NCBI RefSeq assembly: GCF_025962655.1
Contig: NZ_JAGFPE010000008.1
Span: 62,001 to 126,000 of the forward strand
Length of the DNA: 64,000 bases
DNA from: Candidatus Symbiopectobacterium sp. NZEC151
GTDB lineage: Bacteria > Pseudomonadota > Gammaproteobacteria > Enterobacterales > Enterobacteriaceae
Direction of reading: 5' to 3'
This document shows, piece after piece, positions 36,557 to 43,843 of this stretch. Position 1 is the stretch's first letter; every line of letters begins with the position of its first letter. The translations under genes and the position numbers were made by a program. The notes under the pieces are model-generated. The model was not told where the DNA came from. It did no database searches and saw only the letters and a list, made by a program, of their open reading frames with translations.

Positions 36557-38182
36557 TTAATCATAGTTAACGGGTATCTCTATTAAATGGGGCCGGTGTG
36601 TCTGGAATGCTTTTTCGAGCGCATCAGAAAGATCGGCGATATCCAAAATTTTTGTCGCTGATACCCCATTGGCATTAGCCAGCAGGGTGAAATCGACCGG
36701 GCCGAATTCGGTCAGATGACGTTGCGGTTCAGAACCCTCGAGATGCTGGTAATACTTGATAAGGCCAAACGCTGAATCCGACAGAACCACGATAACCACC
36801 GGTAGCGAGTAACGGGCAAGGGTTTCAAGTTCCTGGCTGGTGGTGTGAAATCCGCCGTCGCCGCAGAAGGCAATAACGCGCGTTTCGGGATGGCATATCT
36901 GCGCCGCCATGGCAGCGGGGAGGCCAAAGCCGAAACTGCCGCAGACGTTGGAACACAAAAAGTGGTTTGAACGGTAGGTGGTAGCCAGCAGCCCGGCATA
37001 CTGCTGGTGCAACCCGACGTCGCTACAGAATATGCCATCATGCCCCAGCGCGGTGCTCAAGGCAGCCACAATGCGTGGAATATCGGTGAGGGTGTCAGGC
37101 TGTGCTGCGGGCTGGCGCATGTCAAAAAAACGCTTCAATCGCTGATGAGACGCCAGCCATTCCTGCTGAGGCAACGCGTAGTGGGCAAGTTGGTCAAGGC
37201 TGCGTGTGATATTGCCCAGACAGAGAATATCGGGTTGGAAAATATCGCCCATGGGGACATCTACGCTGTTTATCATCAGCGTGGGTTTATCGTTACCCCA
37301 CAATGCCGGTTTCAGGTCCTCACCGAAATCGTAGCCAATCAAAATCATCAAATCGACGCCCTCAAACAGCGGGTGCAGCACGGATGTGCGGTATACGCTA
37401 TCCAGATATTGATTGGCGGCAGTCAGAAACTGAGGGTGATCGTCGGGCACGGCGCCCTTGGCTGCGAGGGCGCAGATAATTGGCGCATTGATCTGTTGTG
37501 CGAAGCGGCACACGCTTGCCTGTGCAGTGTCGCGGATAACCTGATTACCAATGACAATCATCGGATGCGTGGCATCGGTGATGCTCTGGGCGGCGCGAAT
37601 AATGTCGGCGCGCGCAGGCTTGGCTTTCTTCGACCGGGTGAGTGGCTGCACGGCTTGCAACATGTCCAATGCCGCCCGATCCGGCACCTCGGTTTTCAGC
37701 AGATCCAGCGGGATACTGAGGTAGGCGGGGCCGGGCAAGCCCTCCAGCGTGCGCTGCAATGCGGTTTGGACGTGTGAAACCAGTTCTTGTGCCTTTTCGA
37801 GTTGCAGGCAGGATTTGGTGATGCCTGCCATCAACCCGACGTTATCAATACATTGATGCGTCAGGTTAAACCTGATCTGCGGGCGCGGAATCTGCGCGGA
37901 GCAGGCGACCATGGGCGAGTGGTCCAACATGGCGGAACACACACCCGTAGCCATATTGGTTAACCCAGGGCCAAACGTGGCCCAACACATATGGGGCATT
38001 CCGGTGAGTCGCCCCGCGACGTCTGCCATAATTCCCGCCGCACATTCATGTCTGGTTAAATAAAAGGTAATACCAAACGATTTATCAAAACGTATTGCCT
38101 CCGCCTCACCGCCAATAATGCCGAAACACGTTGTTATGCCCATGTTGGACATCGCCTTAAGAAAAAGTTCATCAAATTGCAT
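36557..38182 (-). CDS. Thiamine-diphosphate enzyme, acetolactate-synthase-like
   Basis: 541 residues with the three-domain ThDP decarboxylase/synthase layout. The ThDP-activating Glu46 is in LTRHECAAG, GPGLTN and the PYR-domain LDHSPMVACSAQIPR follow; the PP-domain motif GDGGFHTTSQELETL begins at residue 441. Where acetolactate synthases usually have Asn-Asn for the second metal ligand this protein has LSDSAFG. ATG at 38182 has AGGAG 6 bases upstream; the ATG two codons earlier is too close to it. No small regulatory subunit is next to it, so it is not a standard IlvBN enzyme. Reaction unknown; benzaldehyde-lyase- or carboxyethyl-synthase-like roles are possible. Confidence 0.8.
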   Translation of the reverse strand: MQFDELFLKAMSNMGITTCFGIIGGEAEAIRFDKSFGITFYLTRHECAAGIMADVAGRLTGMPHMCWATFGPGLTNMATGVCSAMLDHSPMVACSAQIPRPQIRFNLTHQCIDNVGLMAGITKSCLQLEKAQELVSHVQTALQRTLEGLPGPAYLSIPLDLLKTEVPDRAALDMLQAVQPLTRSKKAKPARADIIRAAQSITDATHPMIVIGNQVIRDTAQASVCRFAQQINAPIICALAAKGAVPDDHPQFLTAANQYLDSVYRTSVLHPLFEGVDLMILIGYDFGEDLKPALWGNDKPTLMINSVDVPMGDIFQPDILCLGNITRSLDQLAHYALPQQEWLASHQRLKRFFDMRQPAAQPDTLTDIPRIVAALSTALGHDGIFCSDVGLHQQYAGLLATTYRSNHFLCSNVCGSFGFGLPAAMAAQICHPETRVIAFCGDGGFHTTSQELETLARYSLPVVIVVLSDSAFGLIKYYQHLEGSEPQRHLTEFGPVDFTLLANANGVSATKILDIADLSDALEKAFQTHRPHLIEIPVNYD

Positions 38183-38674
38183 GTTCATCTCCTGTCGTGA
38201 GGTTCGGTCAATAATTATGGCCCCGGATGTGGTAAATATATTAAATAACCCTGCGGAATGATTTCGTTTATCAGATGCTGTATTTTTATCTTTTTATTTA
38301 TGAAAGCCACAGGTTGTTATCTCTGTGAATGACAGTGAGTAAAAAAGTAAAACTTGATGGTACGGAGTATAAAGGCTGTACATCAATAAAAAATAAACGT
38401 CAGGTGAAAATAAAAGAATCGTTGATGACGGCAGGATAGGGTTTCAGTCTTATTATTGTTACTGGTGTTATTATGCTATTTTGCCGAATTGGTTGATTTT
38501 CTACATTAAATATATTCGACATGATAATGGTATTCAATGGGTGTTTATGTTCAACGAATATGAAACCCGCACTTTTCTCTTTGCATCTGAAGAAGAAAGA
38601 TATCACTTAAGTCAACATCCTATTATAATACCTTCATTCTTAGTCCCAAAATGGGTTTTCGAAACGAGAGCAAC
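38183..38674. other. AT-rich intergenic region before nikR
   Basis: 492 bases between divergent genes, strongly AT-rich. A TATAAT hexamer at 38624-38629 could be the -10 of nikR, but its -35 region is weak. A 69-codon frame starting near 38481 that runs into nikR has no RBS and unremarkable composition, and I do not call it. Nothing else could be assigned. Confidence 0.45.
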
Positions 38675-39073
38675 ATGCAACGACTGACCATCTCTATGGA
38701 TGACGAACTGGCACAGGACTTTGACGAACTGATGCGCCGCAAAGGGTATGCCAACCGCTCTGAGGCGTTTCGCGATATGTTGCGGCGTGAACTCGGCGAA
38801 ATGACCCTGGAACAGGATAAGGAAGGCCCGTGTGTGGCGATATTGAGCTATATTTACGACCATCATGAACGTCAGCTTTCCAGTCGTCTGGCGGAGATGC
38901 AGCACGACCACCATGGGTTGACCGTGTCAACCATGCATGCCCACCTCAGCCACGATGAGTGCGTGGAAACCTTGATTCTGCGCGGCACCACGGCTCAGGT
39001 AGAAGTGTTTGCCGAATCGGTGATGGCGCAAACCGGCGTGCGACACGGCCGACTCAACCTGATACCGTGCTGA
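38675..39073 (+). CDS. nikR: Nickel-responsive regulator NikR
   Basis: Ribbon-helix-helix repressor that, when loaded with nickel, shuts off nickel uptake. ATG at 38675 gives 132 residues: N-terminal RHH domain MQRLTISMDDELAQDFDELM..NRSEAFRDMLRREL, C-terminal ACT-like metal domain with the square-planar Ni ligands His77, His88, His90 and Cys96 (QHDHHGLTVSTMHAHLSHDEC), each one residue on from E. coli NikR. It lies upstream of the operon it is expected to control, with its operator in between, whereas in E. coli nikR follows nikE. Confidence 0.95.
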   Translation: MQRLTISMDDELAQDFDELMRRKGYANRSEAFRDMLRRELGEMTLEQDKEGPCVAILSYIYDHHERQLSSRLAEMQHDHHGLTVSTMHAHLSHDECVETLILRGTTAQVEVFAESVMAQTGVRHGRLNLIPC

Positions 39074-39117
39074 TATTCGCCCGCTAAAGTGGGCAGGAAT
39101 TAAGCAAGATCAAAGAA

Positions 39118-39144
39118 GTATGATTTTTTTAAAAAACTTCATAC
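39118..39144 (+). promoter_or_regulatory. NikR operator
   Basis: GTATGA-N15-TCATAC; with flanking bases the arms extend to AGTATGA / TCATACT. E. coli NikR binds GTATGA-N16-TCATAC, so the spacer here is one base short, in a T7A6 tract. It lies between nikR and the methyltransferase-nikABC operon. Confidence 0.85.
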
Positions 39145-39288
39145 TCCGCGGTTAAACTGCCTGCGCCAATCTGCTATAAATCGCCTCACAATAATACCAT
39201 ATTCCCCTTTGGGCTCGGTGCACCAAGCACGCTAGTCAACATCGTGTTGCCGCATTCGGCCTGAACGGCATTGAACAGGAATGACCGA

Positions 39289-40086
39289 GTGAGCTCGATA
39301 CTTGCTGAAGATAATGACCTTGTCGTTGATGAAAACACCGTATTAAATCAGGACGTCCAGCGCTATTGGACGCACCGCGCCGCCGAATATAGCCACATCA
39401 ATGCCACCGAACTGGCGAATGCCAAGCGTGCCCGCTGGCTGAAAAAAATCATGGAATATGCCCCTGACGCTCCTTTGCTGCGCGTGTTGGATATTGGCAC
39501 CGGTCCCGGTTTTTTTGCCGTAACGCTGGCGCTGGCCGGGCATCGGGTTACCGCTGTGGATATGACGGAAGCGATGCTCTCTGAGGCTCGCGCCAATGCT
39601 GCGCATTACGGCGTTCACGTTGATTTTGTCTCCGCCGATGTGCATGCGATGCCGCTGGTGGATAATCAGTTCGATCTGATCGTTACGCGCAACGTGACCT
39701 GGAATCTGGCCGAACCGCTGCGCGCTTACCGAGAGTGGCACCGTCTGCTGGCCCCCGGCGGTCGCCTGCTGAATTTTGATGCCAACTGGTATCTGCAACT
39801 GTTTGATGAATCCTCACGCCTCGGCTATCTGGACGATCGCGCTAATGCGCGCTATCTCGGGCTGGACGACCACTACGTGAATACCGACACCAGCGCCATG
39901 GAGGCGATAGCGCGCCAACTGCCGCTCAGCCGCGAGCACCGCCCGGAGTGGGATACCCAGGCGCTGCTCCAGTGTGGCTACCATAAAATCATGCTGGATA
40001 CGCGCGTGGGCGACACCCTGTGGGATGAGACCGAAAAGGTTAACTACGCCTCGACGCCGATGTTTATGGTGTGTGCGGAAAAATAG
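39289..40086 (+). CDS. SAM-dependent methyltransferase of the nik operon
   Basis: Class I SAM methyltransferase, 265 residues from the GTG at 39289 (AGGA 8 bases upstream; a TTG at 39271 is a less likely start). Motif I DIGTGPG at residues 68-74, acidic ribose-binding Asp91 in VTAVDMTE, motif IV-like DLIVTRNVTWNL. Methyl acceptor unknown. It is the first gene behind the NikR operator and 9 bases before nikA, so it should be repressed by nickel together with the transporter. This suggests it modifies a nickel-binding small molecule or another part of nickel uptake; that is inference. Confidence 0.8.
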   Translation: MSSILAEDNDLVVDENTVLNQDVQRYWTHRAAEYSHINATELANAKRARWLKKIMEYAPDAPLLRVLDIGTGPGFFAVTLALAGHRVTAVDMTEAMLSEARANAAHYGVHVDFVSADVHAMPLVDNQFDLIVTRNVTWNLAEPLRAYREWHRLLAPGGRLLNFDANWYLQLFDESSRLGYLDDRANARYLGLDDHYVNTDTSAMEAIARQLPLSREHRPEWDTQALLQCGYHKIMLDTRVGDTLWDETEKVNYASTPMFMVCAEK

Positions 40087-40095
40087 GGAGGTGGT

Positions 40096-41664
40096 ATGCG
40101 AGCGATAACCGGATTTTTTCTGGCGGCGCTGATGTTGCTGGGCATGGCAAGTGCAACGGCGCAAACGCCTACGACGCTCAATTATGCCAGCACCAAGGAC
40201 ATTCGTGATATCAACCCGCATCTCTACAGTGGTGAGATGGCGGCGCAGAATATGGTGTTTGAGTCGCTGGTGGTGAATACCGACAATGGCGTGCAACCCT
40301 GGCTGGCGGAGCGCTGGGTGATTTCGCCAGACGGTAAAACCTATACCTTCCATCTGCGACAGGGCGTGAGCTTCAGCGACGGCGAGCCGTTCAACGCGCC
40401 GGCGGTAAAACTGAATATCGATGCGGTGTTGGCCAATTATCAACGTCATGCCTGGCTGGAGCTGGTGCGGCAGATTGAACGCGTTGAGGTCATTGACGAT
40501 GCCACCGTGGTGCTGCATTTACGCCATCCCTACTACCCGACCTTGGTGGAATTGGGGTTGACGCGGCCGTTTCGTTTTATCTCACCGAAAAACTTTATCA
40601 ACGGCCAAACCAAAGAGGGCGTCAGCGGCTACGCAGGCACCGGGCCGTGGCTGCTCAGTGAACAGGTAAAGAATCAATATGCGGTTTTTACTGCAAACCC
40701 ACATTACTGGGGGAGCGTGCCAGCCTTACAGCGCGTGGTCTGGCGGGTGATTCCCGACAGGCAAAGCATGTTGATGGCGTTTGAAAAGGGCGATATTCAA
40801 CTGATTTTCGGTGCTGATGGCGACATGCTGGACGGTGATAACTTTGCTGCGCTGCAAGCGGCAGGACGCTTTAACACGCTGATCAGTGCGCCTATTGCCT
40901 CGCGTGCTTTGGTGTTGAACAGCAGTCGCCCTGCGTTATCTGACAGGCAGGTGCGGGTTGCGTTGCAATATGCGGTGGACAAACAGGCGATTGCGCAAGG
41001 GGTGATGTCTGGCAGTGAAAGCGTGGCCGACACGCTGCTGGCACGCACGGTGCCCTACGCCAATATTGCCGATTTGCCAATTTATCCCTTTGACCGCGCA
41101 CGCGCAGCGGCGTTGCTGGACGCCGCTGGCTGGGTGCTGCCAAAAGGTGCCGCGCAACGAGAAAAGCAGGGAGTGGCATTACGTCTGGTGTTCTCCTACA
41201 ACAGCAATAATGCGGGCGAACGGCAGATTGCTGAGGTGGTGCAGAGCGATTTCCGGCAGATTGGCGTCACTGTCGATCTGCTGGGCGAAGAAAAACAGGC
41301 GTATCTGGACAGGCAGAAGTCTGGCGATTTTGATATTCAGTACTCGCTTTCCTGGGGCACGCCTTACGATCCGCAATCCTATGTGTCGTCGTTCCGTATT
41401 CCGGCGCACGCCGATTATCAGGGGCAAAAGGGGTTGCCGAATAAAGCGGAGATCGATGCTGCCATTGGTGCCGTGCTGATCGAGCCTGATGACGTGAAAC
41501 GCCAGGCACTCTATCGCCAGATATTCTTGACGCTGGCGCAGGAAGGGGTGTACATCCCGCTGACCTACTCGCGCACCAAAGCGGTGTTTAGTCCGGCGTT
41601 ACAGGGGGTATCTTTCAATCCTTCACAGTATGAAATCCCCTTTGAAAAAATGTATTTTCGATAG
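40096..41664 (+). CDS. nikA: Periplasmic nickel-binding protein NikA
   Basis: Solute-binding protein of the peptide/nickel ABC family (SBP_bac_5), 522 residues with a signal peptide MRAITGFFLAALMLLGMASATA. Collinear with E. coli NikA (524): INPHLYSGEMAAQNMVFESLV, RQRHAWLEL-like QRHAWLELVRQIERVEV, AGTGPWLLSEQ, VPYAN, RQALYRQIF. His438 in RIPAHADYQ matches the region of the single Ni-ligand His of E. coli NikA. Excellent RBS (GGAGGTGG). Ni2+ probably binds as a complex with small chelators. Confidence 0.9.
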   Translation: MRAITGFFLAALMLLGMASATAQTPTTLNYASTKDIRDINPHLYSGEMAAQNMVFESLVVNTDNGVQPWLAERWVISPDGKTYTFHLRQGVSFSDGEPFNAPAVKLNIDAVLANYQRHAWLELVRQIERVEVIDDATVVLHLRHPYYPTLVELGLTRPFRFISPKNFINGQTKEGVSGYAGTGPWLLSEQVKNQYAVFTANPHYWGSVPALQRVVWRVIPDRQSMLMAFEKGDIQLIFGADGDMLDGDNFAALQAAGRFNTLISAPIASRALVLNSSRPALSDRQVRVALQYAVDKQAIAQGVMSGSESVADTLLARTVPYANIADLPIYPFDRARAAALLDAAGWVLPKGAAQREKQGVALRLVFSYNSNNAGERQIAEVVQSDFRQIGVTVDLLGEEKQAYLDRQKSGDFDIQYSLSWGTPYDPQSYVSSFRIPAHADYQGQKGLPNKAEIDAAIGAVLIEPDDVKRQALYRQIFLTLAQEGVYIPLTYSRTKAVFSPALQGVSFNPSQYEIPFEKMYFR

Positions 41665-41679
41665 GTCTGGGCGAGTGTA

Positions 41680-42618
41680 ATGGGGCGTTATGTGTTGCAT
41701 CGGCTGCTGTTAATGGTGCCGCTGATGCTCCTGATTACCGTTGTCACGTTTTTGCTTATCCAATTATCGCCTTCCGATCCGGCGGAGGTGGCGTTACGCG
41801 TCAATATGATCGTTCCGACGCCGGAGGCCATTGCCGCACTGCGTCTGGAACTGGGGTTGGATGCGCCCTTGTGGCAGCAGTATCTGCGCTGGTTGGCGCG
41901 CTGCGTGCAATTGGATTGGGGCACGTCGTTTGTGACGCGCACGGCGGTCAGCCATGAATTGGCGCAGGCGCTGCCAGCAACGCTGTGGCTGGCAGCAACG
42001 GCGCTGGCGATGATTGTGATGTTATCGCTGGCGATAGCCTCACTGTGCGTGGTGAGCGCCGGGCGTTGGCCAGACAAACTGCTGCGCGCTGGCCTGTTTT
42101 TTCTGACGGCGATGCCTAATTACTGGGTGGGGCTGCTGCTGCTCTGGCTGCTGGCGGTGAAATGGCAATGGCTGCCGGTGGGCGGGATTGATGCGCCGGG
42201 GGCGGTTATCCTGCCCGCACTGACGCTGGCGTTGGGCTATCTGGGCACCTATGTGCGCCTGCTGCGTGCCAATATGCTGGCACACCTGCATCAACCCTAT
42301 GTCGATTATGCGCGCGCGCGCGGGCTGAGTTCGAGTCGTATTCTGTGGCGTCATGTCCTGGTCAATGCACTGTATTCGCCGTTGGTGGCGCTTGGCATGA
42401 GTATCCCGAAGCTGTTTGCCGGTACGCTGATCATCGAGAACATCTTTTCCTGGCCGGGGTTGGGGCGTTTGTGCGTTTCGGCAATTTTTCAGCGTGATTA
42501 CCCGATAATTCAAGCCTATGTGCTGTTAATGGCGTTGCTGTTTGTGGTGGGCAATTTTCTCATCGATATCCTGCTGATGTGGCTCGATCCCCGTTTGCGT
42601 CGTGGGGTAGCGCAATGA
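41680..42618 (+). CDS. nikB: Nickel ABC transporter permease NikB
   Basis: 312-residue inner-membrane permease of the DppB/NikB family with six membrane segments; QLSPSDPAEVALR follows the first segment and the EAA coupling loop is in YVDYARARGLSSSRILWRHVLVNALY. Length and ends match E. coli NikB (314). Starts 15 bases behind nikA and overlaps nikC by 4 bases. Would need an ATPase pair, not found in this operon. Confidence 0.92.
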   Translation: MGRYVLHRLLLMVPLMLLITVVTFLLIQLSPSDPAEVALRVNMIVPTPEAIAALRLELGLDAPLWQQYLRWLARCVQLDWGTSFVTRTAVSHELAQALPATLWLAATALAMIVMLSLAIASLCVVSAGRWPDKLLRAGLFFLTAMPNYWVGLLLLWLLAVKWQWLPVGGIDAPGAVILPALTLALGYLGTYVRLLRANMLAHLHQPYVDYARARGLSSSRILWRHVLVNALYSPLVALGMSIPKLFAGTLIIENIFSWPGLGRLCVSAIFQRDYPIIQAYVLLMALLFVVGNFLIDILLMWLDPRLRRGVAQ

Positions 42619-43475
42619 TTCGCCGCCTGTGGTGTAGCATTACGCGCGATCCGCTGGCGTTGCTCAGTCTGGTGTTTCTGCTGGCTGTGATGGTGGCGGG
42701 TCTGCTGGCTCCCTGGCTGGCACCCCACGATCCGTTGCTGGTTTCCTGGCGCGATAAATACCACGGCATCAGCCTGAATTATCCGCTGGGGGCCGATCAT
42801 CTCGGTCGCTGTGTCTTGTCGCGCTTGCTGTTTGGCATCCGCAATACGTTATTTGTCGCTCTGTTGGCGATGGCGGCTACCATGCTGACGGGCACCGTGC
42901 TCGGCATGCTGGCAGGTTACCTGCGCGGGCGGATTGACGCTGCGCTGATGCGTTTGTGCGATCTGATACTCTCTTTTCCCGGCGAGGTGATGATCTTTGC
43001 GCTGGTCGGCATTTTGGGGCCGGGGCTGCAAAATATCCTGCTGGCGGTGGTGCTGGTGAAGTGGGCATGGTATGCCCGTATGGTGCGCGGCATTGTGCTT
43101 CAGTACAGCGATAAACACTATATCCACTATGCTCGCCTGCTGGGTGCCTCTCCCGGTTATTTGATACGGCGGCACCTGCTGCCCGTGACGGCGGCGGAAC
43201 TGATCGTGCTGGCAACAACGGACAGCGGCGCGGTTATCCTGCTGCTCTCGGCGCTCTCTTTTCTCGGGCTGGGCGTGCAGCCCCCCACCCCGGAGTGGGG
43301 GGCGATGCTGGGGGAGGCGAAAAACGTGATGATGGTGCATCCGGAACAGATGCTGCCCGCCGGGATCGCTATCGTGCTGGTGGTTGCTGCCTGTCACTAC
43401 CTTGGGGATAGCTTACGTGATGCGCTGGATGTTACCGGCGGGGATGAAGGCCGCGCGGCGTCTCCGTTTTCCTAG
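42615..43475 (+). CDS. nikC: Nickel ABC transporter permease NikC
   Basis: 286-residue permease of the DppC/NikC family. ATG at 42615 overlaps the nikB stop (ATGA), the usual coupling. NYPLGADHLGRCVLSRLLFG near the N-terminus and the EAA loop HYARLLGASPGYLIRRHLLP are typical. The C-terminus LGDSLRDALDVTGGD is where the family ends, but the last residues (EGRAASPFS) abut a broken parE remnant. nikD and nikE, which follow in E. coli, are absent. Confidence 0.92.
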   Translation: MIRRLWCSITRDPLALLSLVFLLAVMVAGLLAPWLAPHDPLLVSWRDKYHGISLNYPLGADHLGRCVLSRLLFGIRNTLFVALLAMAATMLTGTVLGMLAGYLRGRIDAALMRLCDLILSFPGEVMIFALVGILGPGLQNILLAVVLVKWAWYARMVRGIVLQYSDKHYIHYARLLGASPGYLIRRHLLPVTAAELIVLATTDSGAVILLLSALSFLGLGVQPPTPEWGAMLGEAKNVMMVHPEQMLPAGIAIVLVVAACHYLGDSLRDALDVTGGDEGRAASPFS

Positions 43476-43525
43476 CCATAGATTCTGGCAAAATCGTCTA
43501 CTGCAAAATTAGAGAGCTTATACAT
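43472..43525 (-). pseudogene. parE: Truncated parE toxin remnant, 17 codons
   Basis: After the parD stop, a frame starting at ATG 43525 (overlapping the parD end) reads MYKLSNFAVDDFARIYG and then TAG. This is the standard opening of ParE1-type toxins (MYKLSxxAxxDFxxIYxY), which are about 95 residues. The frame breaks after residue 17, and its stop overlaps the nikC stop codon on the other strand. The toxin is therefore gone. Confidence 0.8.
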
Positions 43526-43760
43526 TTAGCTCCCGTTTTTTTCGCGCGGCGATTTCACGCAGCGTCAGGTCGCTTTCACCGCTGTTTTCTCCTGCATCAA
43601 TAGCATTGCGCAGTGTTTCCAGGTGACACTCTTGCTGTTCAAGCAGGCGCAGTGCGGAACGCACCACTTCACTGGTCGAACCGTAACGGCCGCTGTCAAT
43701 CAACCGGCTGACAAAGGTGTCAAGTTGTTCACCAATAGTGATACTGGTTGTTCTGGCCAT
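43518..43760 (-). CDS. parD: ParD-family antitoxin
   Basis: 80-residue ribbon-helix-helix antitoxin: MARTTSITIGEQLDTFVSRLIDSGRYGSTSEVVRSALRLLEQQE, then an acidic/basic toxin-binding tail. ATG at 43760 has RBS AGGAGG; a frame reaching 43817 passes through the operator and is rejected. Its cognate parE is reduced to 17 codons, leaving a solitary antitoxin that may still bind its own operator or counteract a ParE elsewhere. Confidence 0.92.
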   Translation of the reverse strand: MARTTSITIGEQLDTFVSRLIDSGRYGSTSEVVRSALRLLEQQECHLETLRNAIDAGENSGESDLTLREIAARKKRELNV

Positions 43761-43769
43761 AGCGCCTCC

Positions 43770-43788
43770 TGTGTTAATTATTAACACA
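43770..43788. promoter_or_regulatory. parD operator palindrome
   Basis: TGTGTTAATTATTAACACA is a perfect 19-bp palindrome centred on one T, 9 bases upstream of the parD start. A site of this kind is expected for autoregulation by the ParD RHH dimer; binding is inferred. Confidence 0.7.
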
Positions 43789-43843
43789 ATGATATAAAGC
43801 GGGCCTGATGGTGTCAATCAACCCCAGAAATCCATTACCGCTT

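Noticed and set aside
38481-38687. Small AT-rich open frame before nikR
   Set aside because: No RBS, overlaps the nikR start, and has no sign of coding bias.
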